Shown here piece by piece: positions 1 through 5,918 of a stretch of DNA of 8,268 bases. The DNA lies in assembly GCA_934667865.1 (NCBI GenBank), contig CAKUMR010000040.1, positions 1-8,268 of the forward strand. Reading direction: 5' to 3'. The position numbers and the translations under genes were made by a program. The notes beneath the pieces are model-generated. The model ran no database searches. It saw nothing but the letters and a program-made list of their open reading frames with translations, and was not told where the DNA came from. Position 1 is the stretch's first letter. Each line of letters opens with the position of its first letter. The stretch comes from an uncultured Oscillospiraceae bacterium. Its GTDB lineage: Bacteria > Bacillota_A > Clostridia > Oscillospirales > Oscillospiraceae.

Positions 1-761
1 CGCCAGCTCTGCGACGCGGGTAACGATGGCCATATCCTGCTCCTCCGTGCGGTCGTACTTGCCCATGGCCACGCGGTCGGTGCGGCTGCGCAGGGTGTCG
101 GCGTTCCATGCTGGGCGGGTCAGGTGCCCCGTTGCAAGCGGGCTGTAGGGCATGAGCGACACGCCCATCTGGCGGCAGATCGGGATCAGCTCCCGCTCGT
201 CCTCGCGGTAGAGCAGGTTGTAGTGGTTCTCCATGGCCTCAAACCGCGCCCAGCCATGGTCGCGGGCCGTAATCTGCATATTGTAGAACTGATAGCCATA
301 CATGGCAGACGCGCCCAGCGCGCGGACCTTGCCCGCCTTCACCAGCTCGTTCAGCGCTTCCATCGTTTCTTCGATGGGGGTTTCATAGTCAAAGCGGTGG
401 ATGATATAGAGGTCAAGATAGTCCGTACCCAGCCGCTTCAGGCTGCCGTCGATCTCGCGAAAAATGGCCTCGCGGGACAGCCGTCCGGGGTTGAAATAGA
501 CCTTGGAGGCGATGACCACTTTGTCCCGGCTGACGTTCTTTTTCAGAGCTTTGCCCAGGTATTCCTCGCTGGTTCCGACGGAATAGCCGTTGGCAGTGTC
601 GAAAAAGTTGATGCCAGGTCGAGGGCGTGCTTCACCACTTCTCCGGTGGCTGCCTCGTCCAGCGTCCAGTCGTGCATGGTACCGGCCTTGCCGAAGCTCA
701 TGCAGCCCACGCAGACCCTGGAAATTTCAATTCCGGTGCGGCCCAGTTTCGTATATTCCAT
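1..761 (-). pseudogene. Aldo/keto reductase, frameshifted and cut by the window edge
   Basis: NAD(P)H-dependent aldehyde/ketone reductase of the AKR superfamily, last gene seen of the MerR operon. From ATG at 761 the protein opens MEYTKLGRTGIEISRVCVGC and then shifts frame: about position 614 has CC where the family reading needs CCC (plus strand), so Gly50 is lost and translation stops after 72 codons at 543. Restoring one base gives an open frame to position 1 with no stop. It reads INFFDTANGYSVGTSEEYLG, later IASKV and LYIIHRFDYETPIEETMEAL. The AKR catalytic tetrad is then intact: Asp55, Tyr60, Lys87, His122 (repaired numbering). About 254 of the roughly 320-335 residues usual for this branch are present. 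The start is 12 bases after the upstream gene, and an AAAGGAG site overlaps that gene's stop codon. The otherwise perfect downstream frame suggests a very recent mutation or a sequencing error. Confidence 0.9.
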
Positions 762-773
762 CCGTTTTCTCCT

Positions 774-1523
774 TTATTTCTTCTCCGGCAGGACTTCGTT
801 CACGCAGCCCAGCGCATTGAGCGTGCGCGGAAAGCCGATATACGGCAGGCAGACGGTCAGCGCGGCAAGCAGTGTTTCCTTGCCGTTGCCCACGGCGGCG
901 TTGCCGCCCACACGGGCCCTGACCTGCGGCTCGCAGCCGCCCTGCGCCGCAAGGATGGCAAAGGTCAGCAGCTCCCGCTCCGGGATGGTCAGAAATTTGC
1001 GGGTGTAGAAATCACCGAAGCAGTAGGCCGAGAGATAATCCTGAATATTCTTTTGATTTTCCGGCGCGGCGGCGCGCATGGCGTCGATATGCGCGCCGAA
1101 AATGGACTTCTGCGCGGCAATGCCGTCCGTGAGCCGGCTCTCCTCCGTGACGGTCCGGCCGCTCTCCGGCGGCAAGGGCACATTCTTTTCCGCGAACACC
1201 GCGTAGACCTCGTTCAGGGCGCTTTCCGCCTTGCCGAGTCCGATATAGGGCGCGCAGTGGCAGACGGCCTCGCGGATCTCCTCCGGCGTCACGCCGGAAG
1301 CGAGGGCCGCGGCAGTGTGCAGCCGCACCTCGTGCATAGTCTGGTTCGTCGCCGCCACGGCAAGGATGATCAGCTCCCGCAGCTTCGCGGAGAGCTTTTC
1401 CTCGGCGTAGATCTCGCCGTAGATCAGGCGCTGCTTGATGGCGGCAAGCTCCGGGTCGGCAGACGCGGGCGCAGCGCCGTACAGCGCCCGCATGGTCTGC
1501 GCCGCAGATTCCTTGCGATCCAT
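774..1523 (-). CDS. Carboxymuconolactone decarboxylase-fold protein with two CMD domains
   Basis: A 249-residue cytoplasmic protein with two copies of the AhpD/CMD fold. The N-terminal copy (about residues 48-110) has ELIILAVAATNQTMHEVRLH and CAPYIGLGKAESALNEVYAVF. The C-terminal copy (about 183-245) has ELLTFAILAAQGGCEPQVRA and CLPYIGFPRTLNALGCVNEVL, so the internal duplication is plain. Family members are gamma-carboxymuconolactone decarboxylases or AhpD-like thiol peroxidase partners. The CxxC pair of true AhpD is not seen, and the second copy has Arg/Val where the first has the Glu-His-containing segment, so its active site may have decayed. No aromatic-degradation genes are nearby. Its place between two aldo/keto reductases and downstream of a flavodoxin suggests a redox or electrophile-detoxifying role, which is inference. 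AAGGAGG lies 7 bases before the ATG and overlaps the end of the preceding gene, 12 bases upstream, so translation is probably coupled. Confidence 0.92.
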   Translation of the reverse strand: MDRKESAAQTMRALYGAAPASADPELAAIKQRLIYGEIYAEEKLSAKLRELIILAVAATNQTMHEVRLHTAAALASGVTPEEIREAVCHCAPYIGLGKAESALNEVYAVFAEKNVPLPPESGRTVTEESRLTDGIAAQKSIFGAHIDAMRAAAPENQKNIQDYLSAYCFGDFYTRKFLTIPERELLTFAILAAQGGCEPQVRARVGGNAAVGNGKETLLAALTVCLPYIGFPRTLNALGCVNEVLPEKK

Positions 1524-1535
1524 ATCCGTCCCTCC

Positions 1536-2393
1536 TTATTTCCCGCTGAACACCGGGAAAAAGCTGAATTCACCGTAGTCCCTGATGGGCGCGGCCTGCT
1601 TCAGCCGCTCCATGTCCTCCGGCGTGATCTCAAACGAAACCTCCGCGTTGGCCTTCATATGCTCGGGGTTTGCCGTCTTGGGCAGGGCGACCGCGCCCAG
1701 CTCCAGCACATAGCGGATGCACAGCTGCGCAGGCGTGACGCCGTACCTTGCAGCCATCTCCGCGATCATCGGGTTTTTCAGTGCCTCGCCGTGCGCGATA
1801 GGCGAATAGGCTTCCACAAGGATATTCTCCGCCTTGCAGGTGTCAAGCAGCGCAAGGTCGGTGTTGCTGATGTGCAGCAGGATCTGGTTGACCATGGGCT
1901 TTACCCTGCAATGCGCGAGGATGTTGTCCAGATCGGCCTTGCGGAAGTTGGACACGCCGATGGCGCGGAGCTTCCCGGCGGTATAGGCATCCTCCAGCGC
2001 GCGCCACGCCTCGCGGTTGCCCTCGGCATAGTCCCCGCCGCGGAAGTCCGCCCACGGTTGCGGGCTGTGGATGATCATCATATCCAGATAGTCAAGGCCC
2101 ATCTTCTCCAGCGTTTCGTCGATGGAACGGGCGGCGGAGGCATAGTCCTTATGCTCGGCGGCCACCTTGCTGGTAACGAAGAGCTCCTCCCGCGGCAGCC
2201 CGCAGGTGCGCACGCCCTCGCCCACGCCGGCCTCATTTTCATAAGCCTGCGCCGTGTCGATGTGACGGTAGCCGAGCGCAGCGGCCGTCCGGACGGCCTG
2301 CGCCGCCTGCGCATCGGGGATGAACCATGTGCCAAGTCCCAGCTTGGGGATGTTTACGCCGTTGGACAGACGATAGGTTTCCTGTAAGATCAT
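1536..2393 (-). CDS. Aldo/keto reductase, 2,5-diketo-gluconate reductase-like
   Basis: A 285-residue single-domain (beta/alpha)8 reductase, complete for the AKR3/AKR5-type branch (usually 270-290). It should reduce carbonyl compounds with NADPH in the cytoplasm. Visible motifs are LGLGTW (18-23), GYRHIDTAQAYENE with catalytic Asp46 and Tyr51, TSKV with Lys76, LDYLDMMIIHSPQPW with His109, GKLRAIGVSNF (the conserved GVSNF motif), AYSPIAHG, and PKTANPEHMKAN near the C-terminus, which matches the cofactor-phosphate-binding segment. All four tetrad residues are present. The natural substrate cannot be read from the sequence; methylglyoxal or other reactive aldehydes are plausible. The start is ATG at 2393, with AAAGGAG 9 bases upstream. 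The flavodoxin gene ends 19 bases upstream and the CMD-fold gene starts 12 bases downstream, so it lies mid-operon. It belongs to a different AKR branch from the broken reductase at the left edge. Confidence 0.95.
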   Translation of the reverse strand: MILQETYRLSNGVNIPKLGLGTWFIPDAQAAQAVRTAAALGYRHIDTAQAYENEAGVGEGVRTCGLPREELFVTSKVAAEHKDYASAARSIDETLEKMGLDYLDMMIIHSPQPWADFRGGDYAEGNREAWRALEDAYTAGKLRAIGVSNFRKADLDNILAHCRVKPMVNQILLHISNTDLALLDTCKAENILVEAYSPIAHGEALKNPMIAEMAARYGVTPAQLCIRYVLELGAVALPKTANPEHMKANAEVSFEITPEDMERLKQAAPIRDYGEFSFFPVFSGK

Positions 2394-2412
2394 AATAATC
2401 CACTCCTTTTAA

Positions 2413-3081
2413 TTATTGTATATTCAGACCGCTCACCCAGTCCTCTACCTCCACCGCATCGGCGCCGCTCCGGAAGCGCAGCCCGTCCAGCCAATCGGCA
2501 TCGGGCGCCAGCGCCTGCAAGGCGCTCAGGCTTCCGCCGATCCCGCTGCCGCCGGAGGTGCAGAAGGGAATGATGGTCTTGCCGGAAAAATCATAGCTTT
2601 CCAGAAAAGTGCAGACGATCTTCGGGGCCTGTCCCCACCAGATCGGGTAGCCGAGAAGCACCACGTCATACGCATCCATATTATCCACCGCGCCCGCGAT
2701 CGCAGGCCGGGCGGAATCGTCGTTCTGCTCCCGGTTCGCCCGGCAGCCGTCGGTGTTATAATCCAGATCGTCAGCGGTGTAGGGCTCCTGCGGGACGATC
2801 TCGTAGAGGTCGGCATCCGCCGCCGTCCGTACCTGTTCCGCAACAGTCTTCGTGTGTCCGGTCGCCGAAAAATATGCGACCAGAACCTTGCCGGCTTCCG
2901 GCGTTTCTTCCGAAGGCGCAGCTTCCGTCGTGTCCTCCACGCTGCTCTCCGGCTGGGTCGTATTCTCCGCAGCCTCGCTCTTCGGCTCGTCGGACGCGGC
3001 AGCGCCGTCGTTCCCGGCGCCGCAGGCGGCCAGCGTCAGCAGCATCGCCGCGGCCAGCAGTATGGCAATTCGTTTTTTCAT
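2413..3081 (-). CDS. Flavodoxin-like lipoprotein
   Basis: A predicted exported, lipid-anchored flavodoxin of 222 residues. The N-terminus MKKRIAILLAAAMLLTLAAC is a signal peptide ending in a lipobox (LAAC, Cys20). A Ser/Thr/Glu/Pro-rich acidic linker runs to about residue 64. The flavodoxin domain starts with KVLVAYFSATGHTKTVAEQV, where the S-x-T-G-x-T loop (72-77) binds the FMN phosphate. It continues with VVLLGYPIWWGQAPKIV (around 140-156) and a Gly/Ser-rich TSGGSGIGGS segment, resembling the Flavodoxin_4 type. Such a protein would carry electrons or reduce quinones at the outer face of the membrane, which is inferred. I chose ATG 3081 over ATG 3102: AAAGGAG lies 9 bases before 3081, and the earlier ATG lies within that leader and would add MTKECCH before the signal. 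The preceding MerR gene stops at 3099, and the AKR gene follows 19 bases after this one. Confidence 0.92.
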   Translation of the reverse strand: MKKRIAILLAAAMLLTLAACGAGNDGAAASDEPKSEAAENTTQPESSVEDTTEAAPSEETPEAGKVLVAYFSATGHTKTVAEQVRTAADADLYEIVPQEPYTADDLDYNTDGCRANREQNDDSARPAIAGAVDNMDAYDVVLLGYPIWWGQAPKIVCTFLESYDFSGKTIIPFCTSGGSGIGGSLSALQALAPDADWLDGLRFRSGADAVEVEDWVSGLNIQ

Positions 3082-3098
3082 ATGGCAGCACTCCTTTG

Positions 3099-3443
3099 TC
3101 ATTTGGTTTGCAGCTCATGGCGCAGATAGTCCAGCCGCGCCAGCTGCCGTTCATGGAAGTGGATCTCCTCCAGCGTTTCCTCCCGCTTTTCTTCCATCAT
3201 GCGCAGCCGTTCCTGATTTTGCTCCGGCTGCTCCGCAAGCAGACGCATATAGGTTTCCGTTTCCCCTTCGGTAAAGCCGACGTCGCGCAGCGTCAGGATG
3301 GTGCTCAGCCGCTGCAAGTCCTCGTCGTCATACTCCCACGCGCCCGCTGCCCGGTTCTCCGTGCCGCGCAGGTTCCAGCTTTCATACGCCTGCAAGACGG
3401 AAAGCGGAATATGGTAGCGCTCGCTTGCTTCCTGCCGTGTCAT
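3099..3443 (-). CDS. MerR-family transcriptional regulator
   Basis: A 114-residue one-component regulator and the first gene of the redox operon. The N-terminal winged helix-turn-helix (about residues 1-70) begins MTRQEASERYHIPLSVLQAY, followed by YDDEDLQRLSTILTLRDVGF, which matches the MerR wing and second helical pair. Residues 70-114 are charged and helical (EQNQERLRMMEEKREETLEE), the dimerisation coiled coil. There is no sizeable effector domain and no Cys-rich metal loop, so it is a short MerR protein rather than a classical metal sensor. The opening helix is divergent: ESWNL stands where many members have a DRxGLL-like segment. The start is well fixed by GGAGGTGATC ending 2 bases before the ATG, an almost perfect anti-16S match. 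The flavodoxin ATG lies 17 bases beyond its stop. It probably controls its own operon. Confidence 0.88.
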   Translation of the reverse strand: MTRQEASERYHIPLSVLQAYESWNLRGTENRAAGAWEYDDEDLQRLSTILTLRDVGFTEGETETYMRLLAEQPEQNQERLRMMEEKREETLEEIHFHERQLARLDYLRHELQTK

Positions 3444-3462
3444 CCGATCACCTCCGGAACGT
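3444..3462 (-). promoter_or_regulatory. Strong ribosome binding site of the MerR gene
   Basis: On the minus strand GGAGGTGATC stands directly before the MerR ATG. It is close to the full complement of the 16S 3' end, longer than the sites of the other genes here. Only about 20 bases separate the upstream hairpin from the ATG, so there is no room for a promoter downstream of the hairpin. Confidence 0.75.
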
Positions 3463-3499
3463 AAAAACTACAGGCATCCTCTTCGGACACCTGTAGTTT
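3463..3499 (-). terminator. Rho-independent terminator after the LysR gene
   Basis: On the minus strand AAACTACAGGTGTCC, a 5-base loop GAAGA, then GGATGCCTGTAGTTT form a 15-bp stem followed by further Ts (TTTTT in all, 3467-3463). The outer 10 bp are perfect. Two inner positions are G-U wobbles in a minus-strand RNA but C/A mismatches in a plus-strand RNA, so the hairpin is suited to minus-strand transcripts. It lies 51 bases after the LysR stop codon and 19 bases before the MerR start. Its first bases are also the predicted -10 of the MerR promoter. Confidence 0.75.
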
Positions 3500-3523
3500 A
3501 CACCCTTGATTCTGATATGTCGA
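3495..3523 (-). promoter_or_regulatory. Predicted promoter of the MerR-flavodoxin-AKR-CMD operon
   Basis: On the minus strand TCGACA (3523-3518, 5/6 to TTGACA) is followed after 17 bases by TAAACT (3500-3495, 4/6 to TATAAT). Transcription would start about 7 bases later, inside the left arm of the terminator hairpin. Transcripts from this promoter would therefore lack the intact stem and escape termination, while read-through from the LysR gene would stop. The elements are moderate matches, and this assignment is inference. Confidence 0.5.
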
Positions 3524-3525
3524 AT
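3509..3525. promoter_or_regulatory. Possible LysR-type operator (T-N11-A dyad)
   Basis: The arms ATTC and GAAT form an interrupted dyad, with T3511 and A3523 spaced as T-N11-A, the general LysR-box pattern. It overlaps the -35 of the predicted MerR operon promoter and lies 26 bases beyond the LysR stop. The short arms make a chance match quite possible. Confidence 0.3.
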
Positions 3526-3550
3526 ACCTATTTTGAGAAAACAAAAATGC

Positions 3551-4417
3551 CTAAACCGAATTTTTGACCCACCGCAAAAACTCCTCTGCCGCCGGCGAGT
3601 CCCGCTGTTCCTTCTTCCACGCCAGCACGGTTCCGGTTTCCAGCTCCGGGGAAAGCGGCCGGAACACCAGCGCGTCGGAAATTTTATCCAGCTCGAAGCA
3701 CAGCGCTGCGCCGACGCCGTTTTTCACCATATTGGCGGCATTGAGGATCAGATTAAACGTGGCGGCAATCTCCTGCTTCTCATAGGTGTCGCCAAACCAG
3801 CCCGCCAGCTCATTGCGCACCGTTTCCCGCCCGCTGATGAGCAGCGGCGTGGTCAGCAGGTCCTCCGGCGTGACGGCCTCCTTCCGGGCCAGCGGATGCT
3901 CCTTCGGCAGCAGAACGCCCCAGCGGTCCTTCTGCGGCGTGCGCAGGAAGGCATAACGCCCGATGTCCACAGGCTCTGCCAGCAGTCCCATGTCGAGCAG
4001 GCCCTTTTCGATGCGTTCCTTCACATCGTCGGCGTTGGCGCTGTAAATGCGGAACTGCACTTGGCGGTAGCGCTCGCGAAACGCGCGGATATGCCTGGAG
4101 AGGAAGGTCATGCCCACGGACTCGCCGCAGCCGATGGAAATTTCTCCCGTCAGCGTCCCCTCATGGCGCTGCAATTCCCGCTCGGCCTTGTCCGCCAGCT
4201 CCACGATCTCCTGCGCGCGGCGGCGCAGGAGCATTCCCTCCTCGGTCAGCACCACGCGGTACTGGCTGCGGCGGAAGAGCCGGACGCCCAGCTCCTGCTC
4301 CAGCTGCATCAGCTGACGGGAGAGCGTCGGCTGCGTCACGTGCAGCAGCGCCGCCGCTTTTGTGATATTTTCCTCCCGCGCCACGGCGAGAAAATAGCGT
4401 AAAACGCGCAGTTCCAT
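3551..4417 (-). CDS. LysR-family transcriptional regulator
   Basis: A 288-residue LysR-type regulator of normal family length. The N-terminal winged helix-turn-helix is MELRVLRYFLAVAREENITK, then AAALLHVTQPTLSRQLMQLE and LGVRLFRRSQYRVVLTEEG, covering about residues 1-60. A linker helix follows (RRAQEIVELADKAERELQRH). The two-lobed effector domain runs from about residue 90 (TGEISIGCGESVGMTFLSRH) to the C-terminus, with WGVLLPKEHPLA and VKNGVGAALCF as typical segments. The effector is unknown. I chose ATG 4417, not a farther upstream start, because GAGGTGATT lies about 8 bases before it and the family signature begins exactly there; the upstream extension is low-complexity Arg/Ser. It starts 40 bases after rlmD and is probably cotranscribed with it. 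Most LysR genes are divergent from their target, but this one is co-oriented with and just upstream of the MerR redox operon, which is a plausible target. Confidence 0.94.
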   Translation of the reverse strand: MELRVLRYFLAVAREENITKAAALLHVTQPTLSRQLMQLEQELGVRLFRRSQYRVVLTEEGMLLRRRAQEIVELADKAERELQRHEGTLTGEISIGCGESVGMTFLSRHIRAFRERYRQVQFRIYSANADDVKERIEKGLLDMGLLAEPVDIGRYAFLRTPQKDRWGVLLPKEHPLARKEAVTPEDLLTTPLLISGRETVRNELAGWFGDTYEKQEIAATFNLILNAANMVKNGVGAALCFELDKISDALVFRPLSPELETGTVLAWKKEQRDSPAAEEFLRWVKNSV

Positions 4418-4457
4418 AACAATCACCTCGGGAAAATCGTCGCGCCGGCGCCTGCGG

Positions 4458-5825
4458 CTATTTCTCCGCCACCTCCTGCCGGAGCAGGAGCGCGACCGTT
4501 TCCACGTGCGCGCAGCGCGGGAAGAGATCGACCGCCTCGGCGTGCGTGAGGTCATAGCCCTCCGCGGTCAGCAGCTTCACGTCACGTGCCAGCGTCGCCG
4601 GGTCGCAGGACACATAGACCACCCGCGACGGTGCCATTTTCACGATCGCGTCGATCACGTCAGCGGACAGTCCCTTGCGCGGCGGGTCCACGACGATCAC
4701 GTCCGGCCGCGCCCCCTCATCACACAGCTTCTGCGCTGCCTGCCCGGCATCGGCGCAGAAAAACCGGGCGTTTTGGATGCCGTTTCTCCGGGCGTTTTCC
4801 TCCGCGTCGCGGATGGCCGCCTCGACCAGCTCCACGCCGATGGCCTCCTTTGCGCGCCCTGCCAGACAGAGCGTGATCGTGCCCGTACCGCAGTAGAGGT
4901 CGAGCACGCGCTCCTGCCCGGTCAGCCCGGCCGCGTCCAGCGCCTTGCCGTAGAGCACCTCCGCCTGCGCGCGGTTGACCTGATAGAAGGACTTTGGCGA
5001 AATGCGGAAGGTCAGCCCGCACAGGACATCCTCGATTGCATCCCCGCCCCAGAGCGTGCGCTGTTTTTCCCCGAGGATCGCGTTGCCCGGCCGGGTATTT
5101 ACATTCAGAACGACGCTTTTCAGCCCCGGCACGCGCGCCCGCAGCAGCGAAACCAGCGCGTCCTCGCGCGGGAGCTTTTCGCCGTTGACGACCAGGCAGA
5201 CCATCACCTGCCCCGTCGCCTCGGCGTGGCGGACGTAGATGTGGCGCAGAAGCCCCGCGTGTGTGTGTTCGTCGTAGGCGCTGACCTTGTATCTGCGCAG
5301 ATACTCCACGACCGCCGCCCGCGCCGCGTCCGCGCACTCGGGCTGGATGCGGCAGCGCTCGATCTCGACGACCTCGTGCGTCCCCTTCTTGAAAAATCCG
5401 GCGACCGGCCCGTTTTTTCCCGGTGCGACCGGGTACTGCGCCTTATTCCGGTAGCCCTCGCAGGTTTTCGCCCCCGTGATCTGCACCCGCTCGAGCTGCT
5501 GTCCGCCCAGCCGGTTCAGCGCGTCCGTCACGCGCTGCGCCTTGAGCTCGCACTCGGCGGCATAGTCCAGATGCCAGAAATCGCAGCCGCCGCACTGTTT
5601 GGCGTAGGGACACAGGCGATTGACACGGTGCGGCGAGCGCGTTATAATTTTCTCGATCCTGCCGTGCGCGGCGTTTTTCCCGACGTGGACGATGCGAAGC
5701 TCGTATTCCTCGTCCGGCGCGGCGTTCGGCACAAATACGGCGCAGCCCTCCACGCGGCAAACGCCCAGCCCCTCGCTGGTGAAGCCCGTGACGGCAGCGC
5801 GGTAGATCCCGTTCTTTTTCAGCAT
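4458..5825 (-). CDS. rlmD: 23S rRNA (uracil-C5)-methyltransferase, RlmD/RumA type
   Basis: A SAM-dependent RNA m5U methyltransferase of 455 residues that should methylate uridine in 23S rRNA; Firmicute homologues often modify both U747 and U1939 (RlmCD). An N-terminal TRAM-like RNA-binding domain occupies about residues 5-62. A 4Fe-4S site is formed by CPYAKQCGGC (Cys72, 78, 81) plus Cys158 in IERCRIQ. A central region leads to the SAM-binding VLDLYCGTGTITL, then VVDPPRKGL. YVSCDPATLARD contains the catalytic Cys407, and HVETV the probable base Glu442. I chose ATG 5825, with GAGG 6 bases upstream; GTG 5837 would add four residues but has no ribosome site. A TATAAT promoter lies about 45 bases upstream, with parS between promoter and start. 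TrmA was considered, but the length, TRAM domain and cysteines favour RlmD; the exact target uridine is not certain. Confidence 0.93.
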   Translation of the reverse strand: MLKKNGIYRAAVTGFTSEGLGVCRVEGCAVFVPNAAPDEEYELRIVHVGKNAAHGRIEKIITRSPHRVNRLCPYAKQCGGCDFWHLDYAAECELKAQRVTDALNRLGGQQLERVQITGAKTCEGYRNKAQYPVAPGKNGPVAGFFKKGTHEVVEIERCRIQPECADAARAAVVEYLRRYKVSAYDEHTHAGLLRHIYVRHAEATGQVMVCLVVNGEKLPREDALVSLLRARVPGLKSVVLNVNTRPGNAILGEKQRTLWGGDAIEDVLCGLTFRISPKSFYQVNRAQAEVLYGKALDAAGLTGQERVLDLYCGTGTITLCLAGRAKEAIGVELVEAAIRDAEENARRNGIQNARFFCADAGQAAQKLCDEGARPDVIVVDPPRKGLSADVIDAIVKMAPSRVVYVSCDPATLARDVKLLTAEGYDLTHAEAVDLFPRCAHVETVALLLRQEVAEK

Positions 5826-5839
5826 AGTCAGCCTCACTT

Positions 5840-5855
5840 TGTTTCACGTGAAACA
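5840..5855. promoter_or_regulatory. parS: parS centromere site 1
   Basis: TGTTTCACGTGAAACA is a perfect 16-bp palindrome identical to the canonical ParB/Spo0J binding site. It lies 14 bases upstream of the chosen rlmD start, downstream of the rlmD -10, and so within the rlmD leader. ParB should nucleate here and spread. An identical copy lies 1,649 bases to the right, next to parA. Confidence 0.95.
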
Positions 5856-5871
5856 TTGGTTTTGTGCTTTG

Positions 5872-5900
5872 ATTATATCATAGAAACGCCGCCCTGCAAA
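5872..5900 (-). promoter_or_regulatory. rlmD promoter (extended -10)
   Basis: On the minus strand TGATATAAT gives a consensus TATAAT (5877-5872) with a TG extension. TTTGCA (5900-5895, 4/6 to TTGACA) stands 17 bases upstream. The start would be near 5865, placing parS at about +10 to +25 of the transcript. On the opposite strand TATCAT (5876-5881) could serve the radical SAM gene, but I found no convincing -35 for it. Confidence 0.65.
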
Positions 5901-5905
5901 GGGCG
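5890..5905. repeat. Small hairpin before the radical SAM gene
   Basis: CGCCC and GGGCG form a 5-bp stem around a TGCAAA loop, just ahead of the radical SAM ribosome site and overlapping the rlmD -35 region. It has no T tract, so it is not a terminator. Any role in leader RNA folding is unproven. Confidence 0.4.
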
Positions 5906-5918
5906 ATTTGGAGGAATT

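Noticed and set aside
627..2387. 586-codon open frame on the plus strand
   Set aside because: It is antisense to the CMD-fold and AKR genes, rich in Arg/Gly/His/Leu with no recognisable domain, and has no ribosome site. Long antisense frames are expected in GC-rich coding DNA.
3082..3102. Earlier ATG for the flavodoxin, adding MTKECCH
   Set aside because: The AAAGGAG ribosome site lies within this stretch and points to ATG 3081, where the signal peptide begins.
4326..4345. Further CACGTG cores (around 4337, 4504 and 4584) as extra parS sites
   Set aside because: Their flanks do not match TGTTTC/GAAACA; they are ordinary codons within genes.
4442..4451. GCGCCGGCGC palindrome between rlmD and the LysR gene as a terminator
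   Set aside because: It is a 10-base self-complementary string with almost no loop and only a distant TTTT. The 40-base gap suggests cotranscription.
5443..5856. Short protein starting MFHVKQ on the minus strand
   Set aside because: The start is simply parS read as codons, in a different frame from rlmD, with no ribosome site and overlapping rlmD.
4506..5918. Upstream extension of the radical SAM frame, giving 765 codons
   Set aside because: The extension is antisense to conserved rlmD, with no domain. The ribosome site and family N-terminus put the start at 5919.
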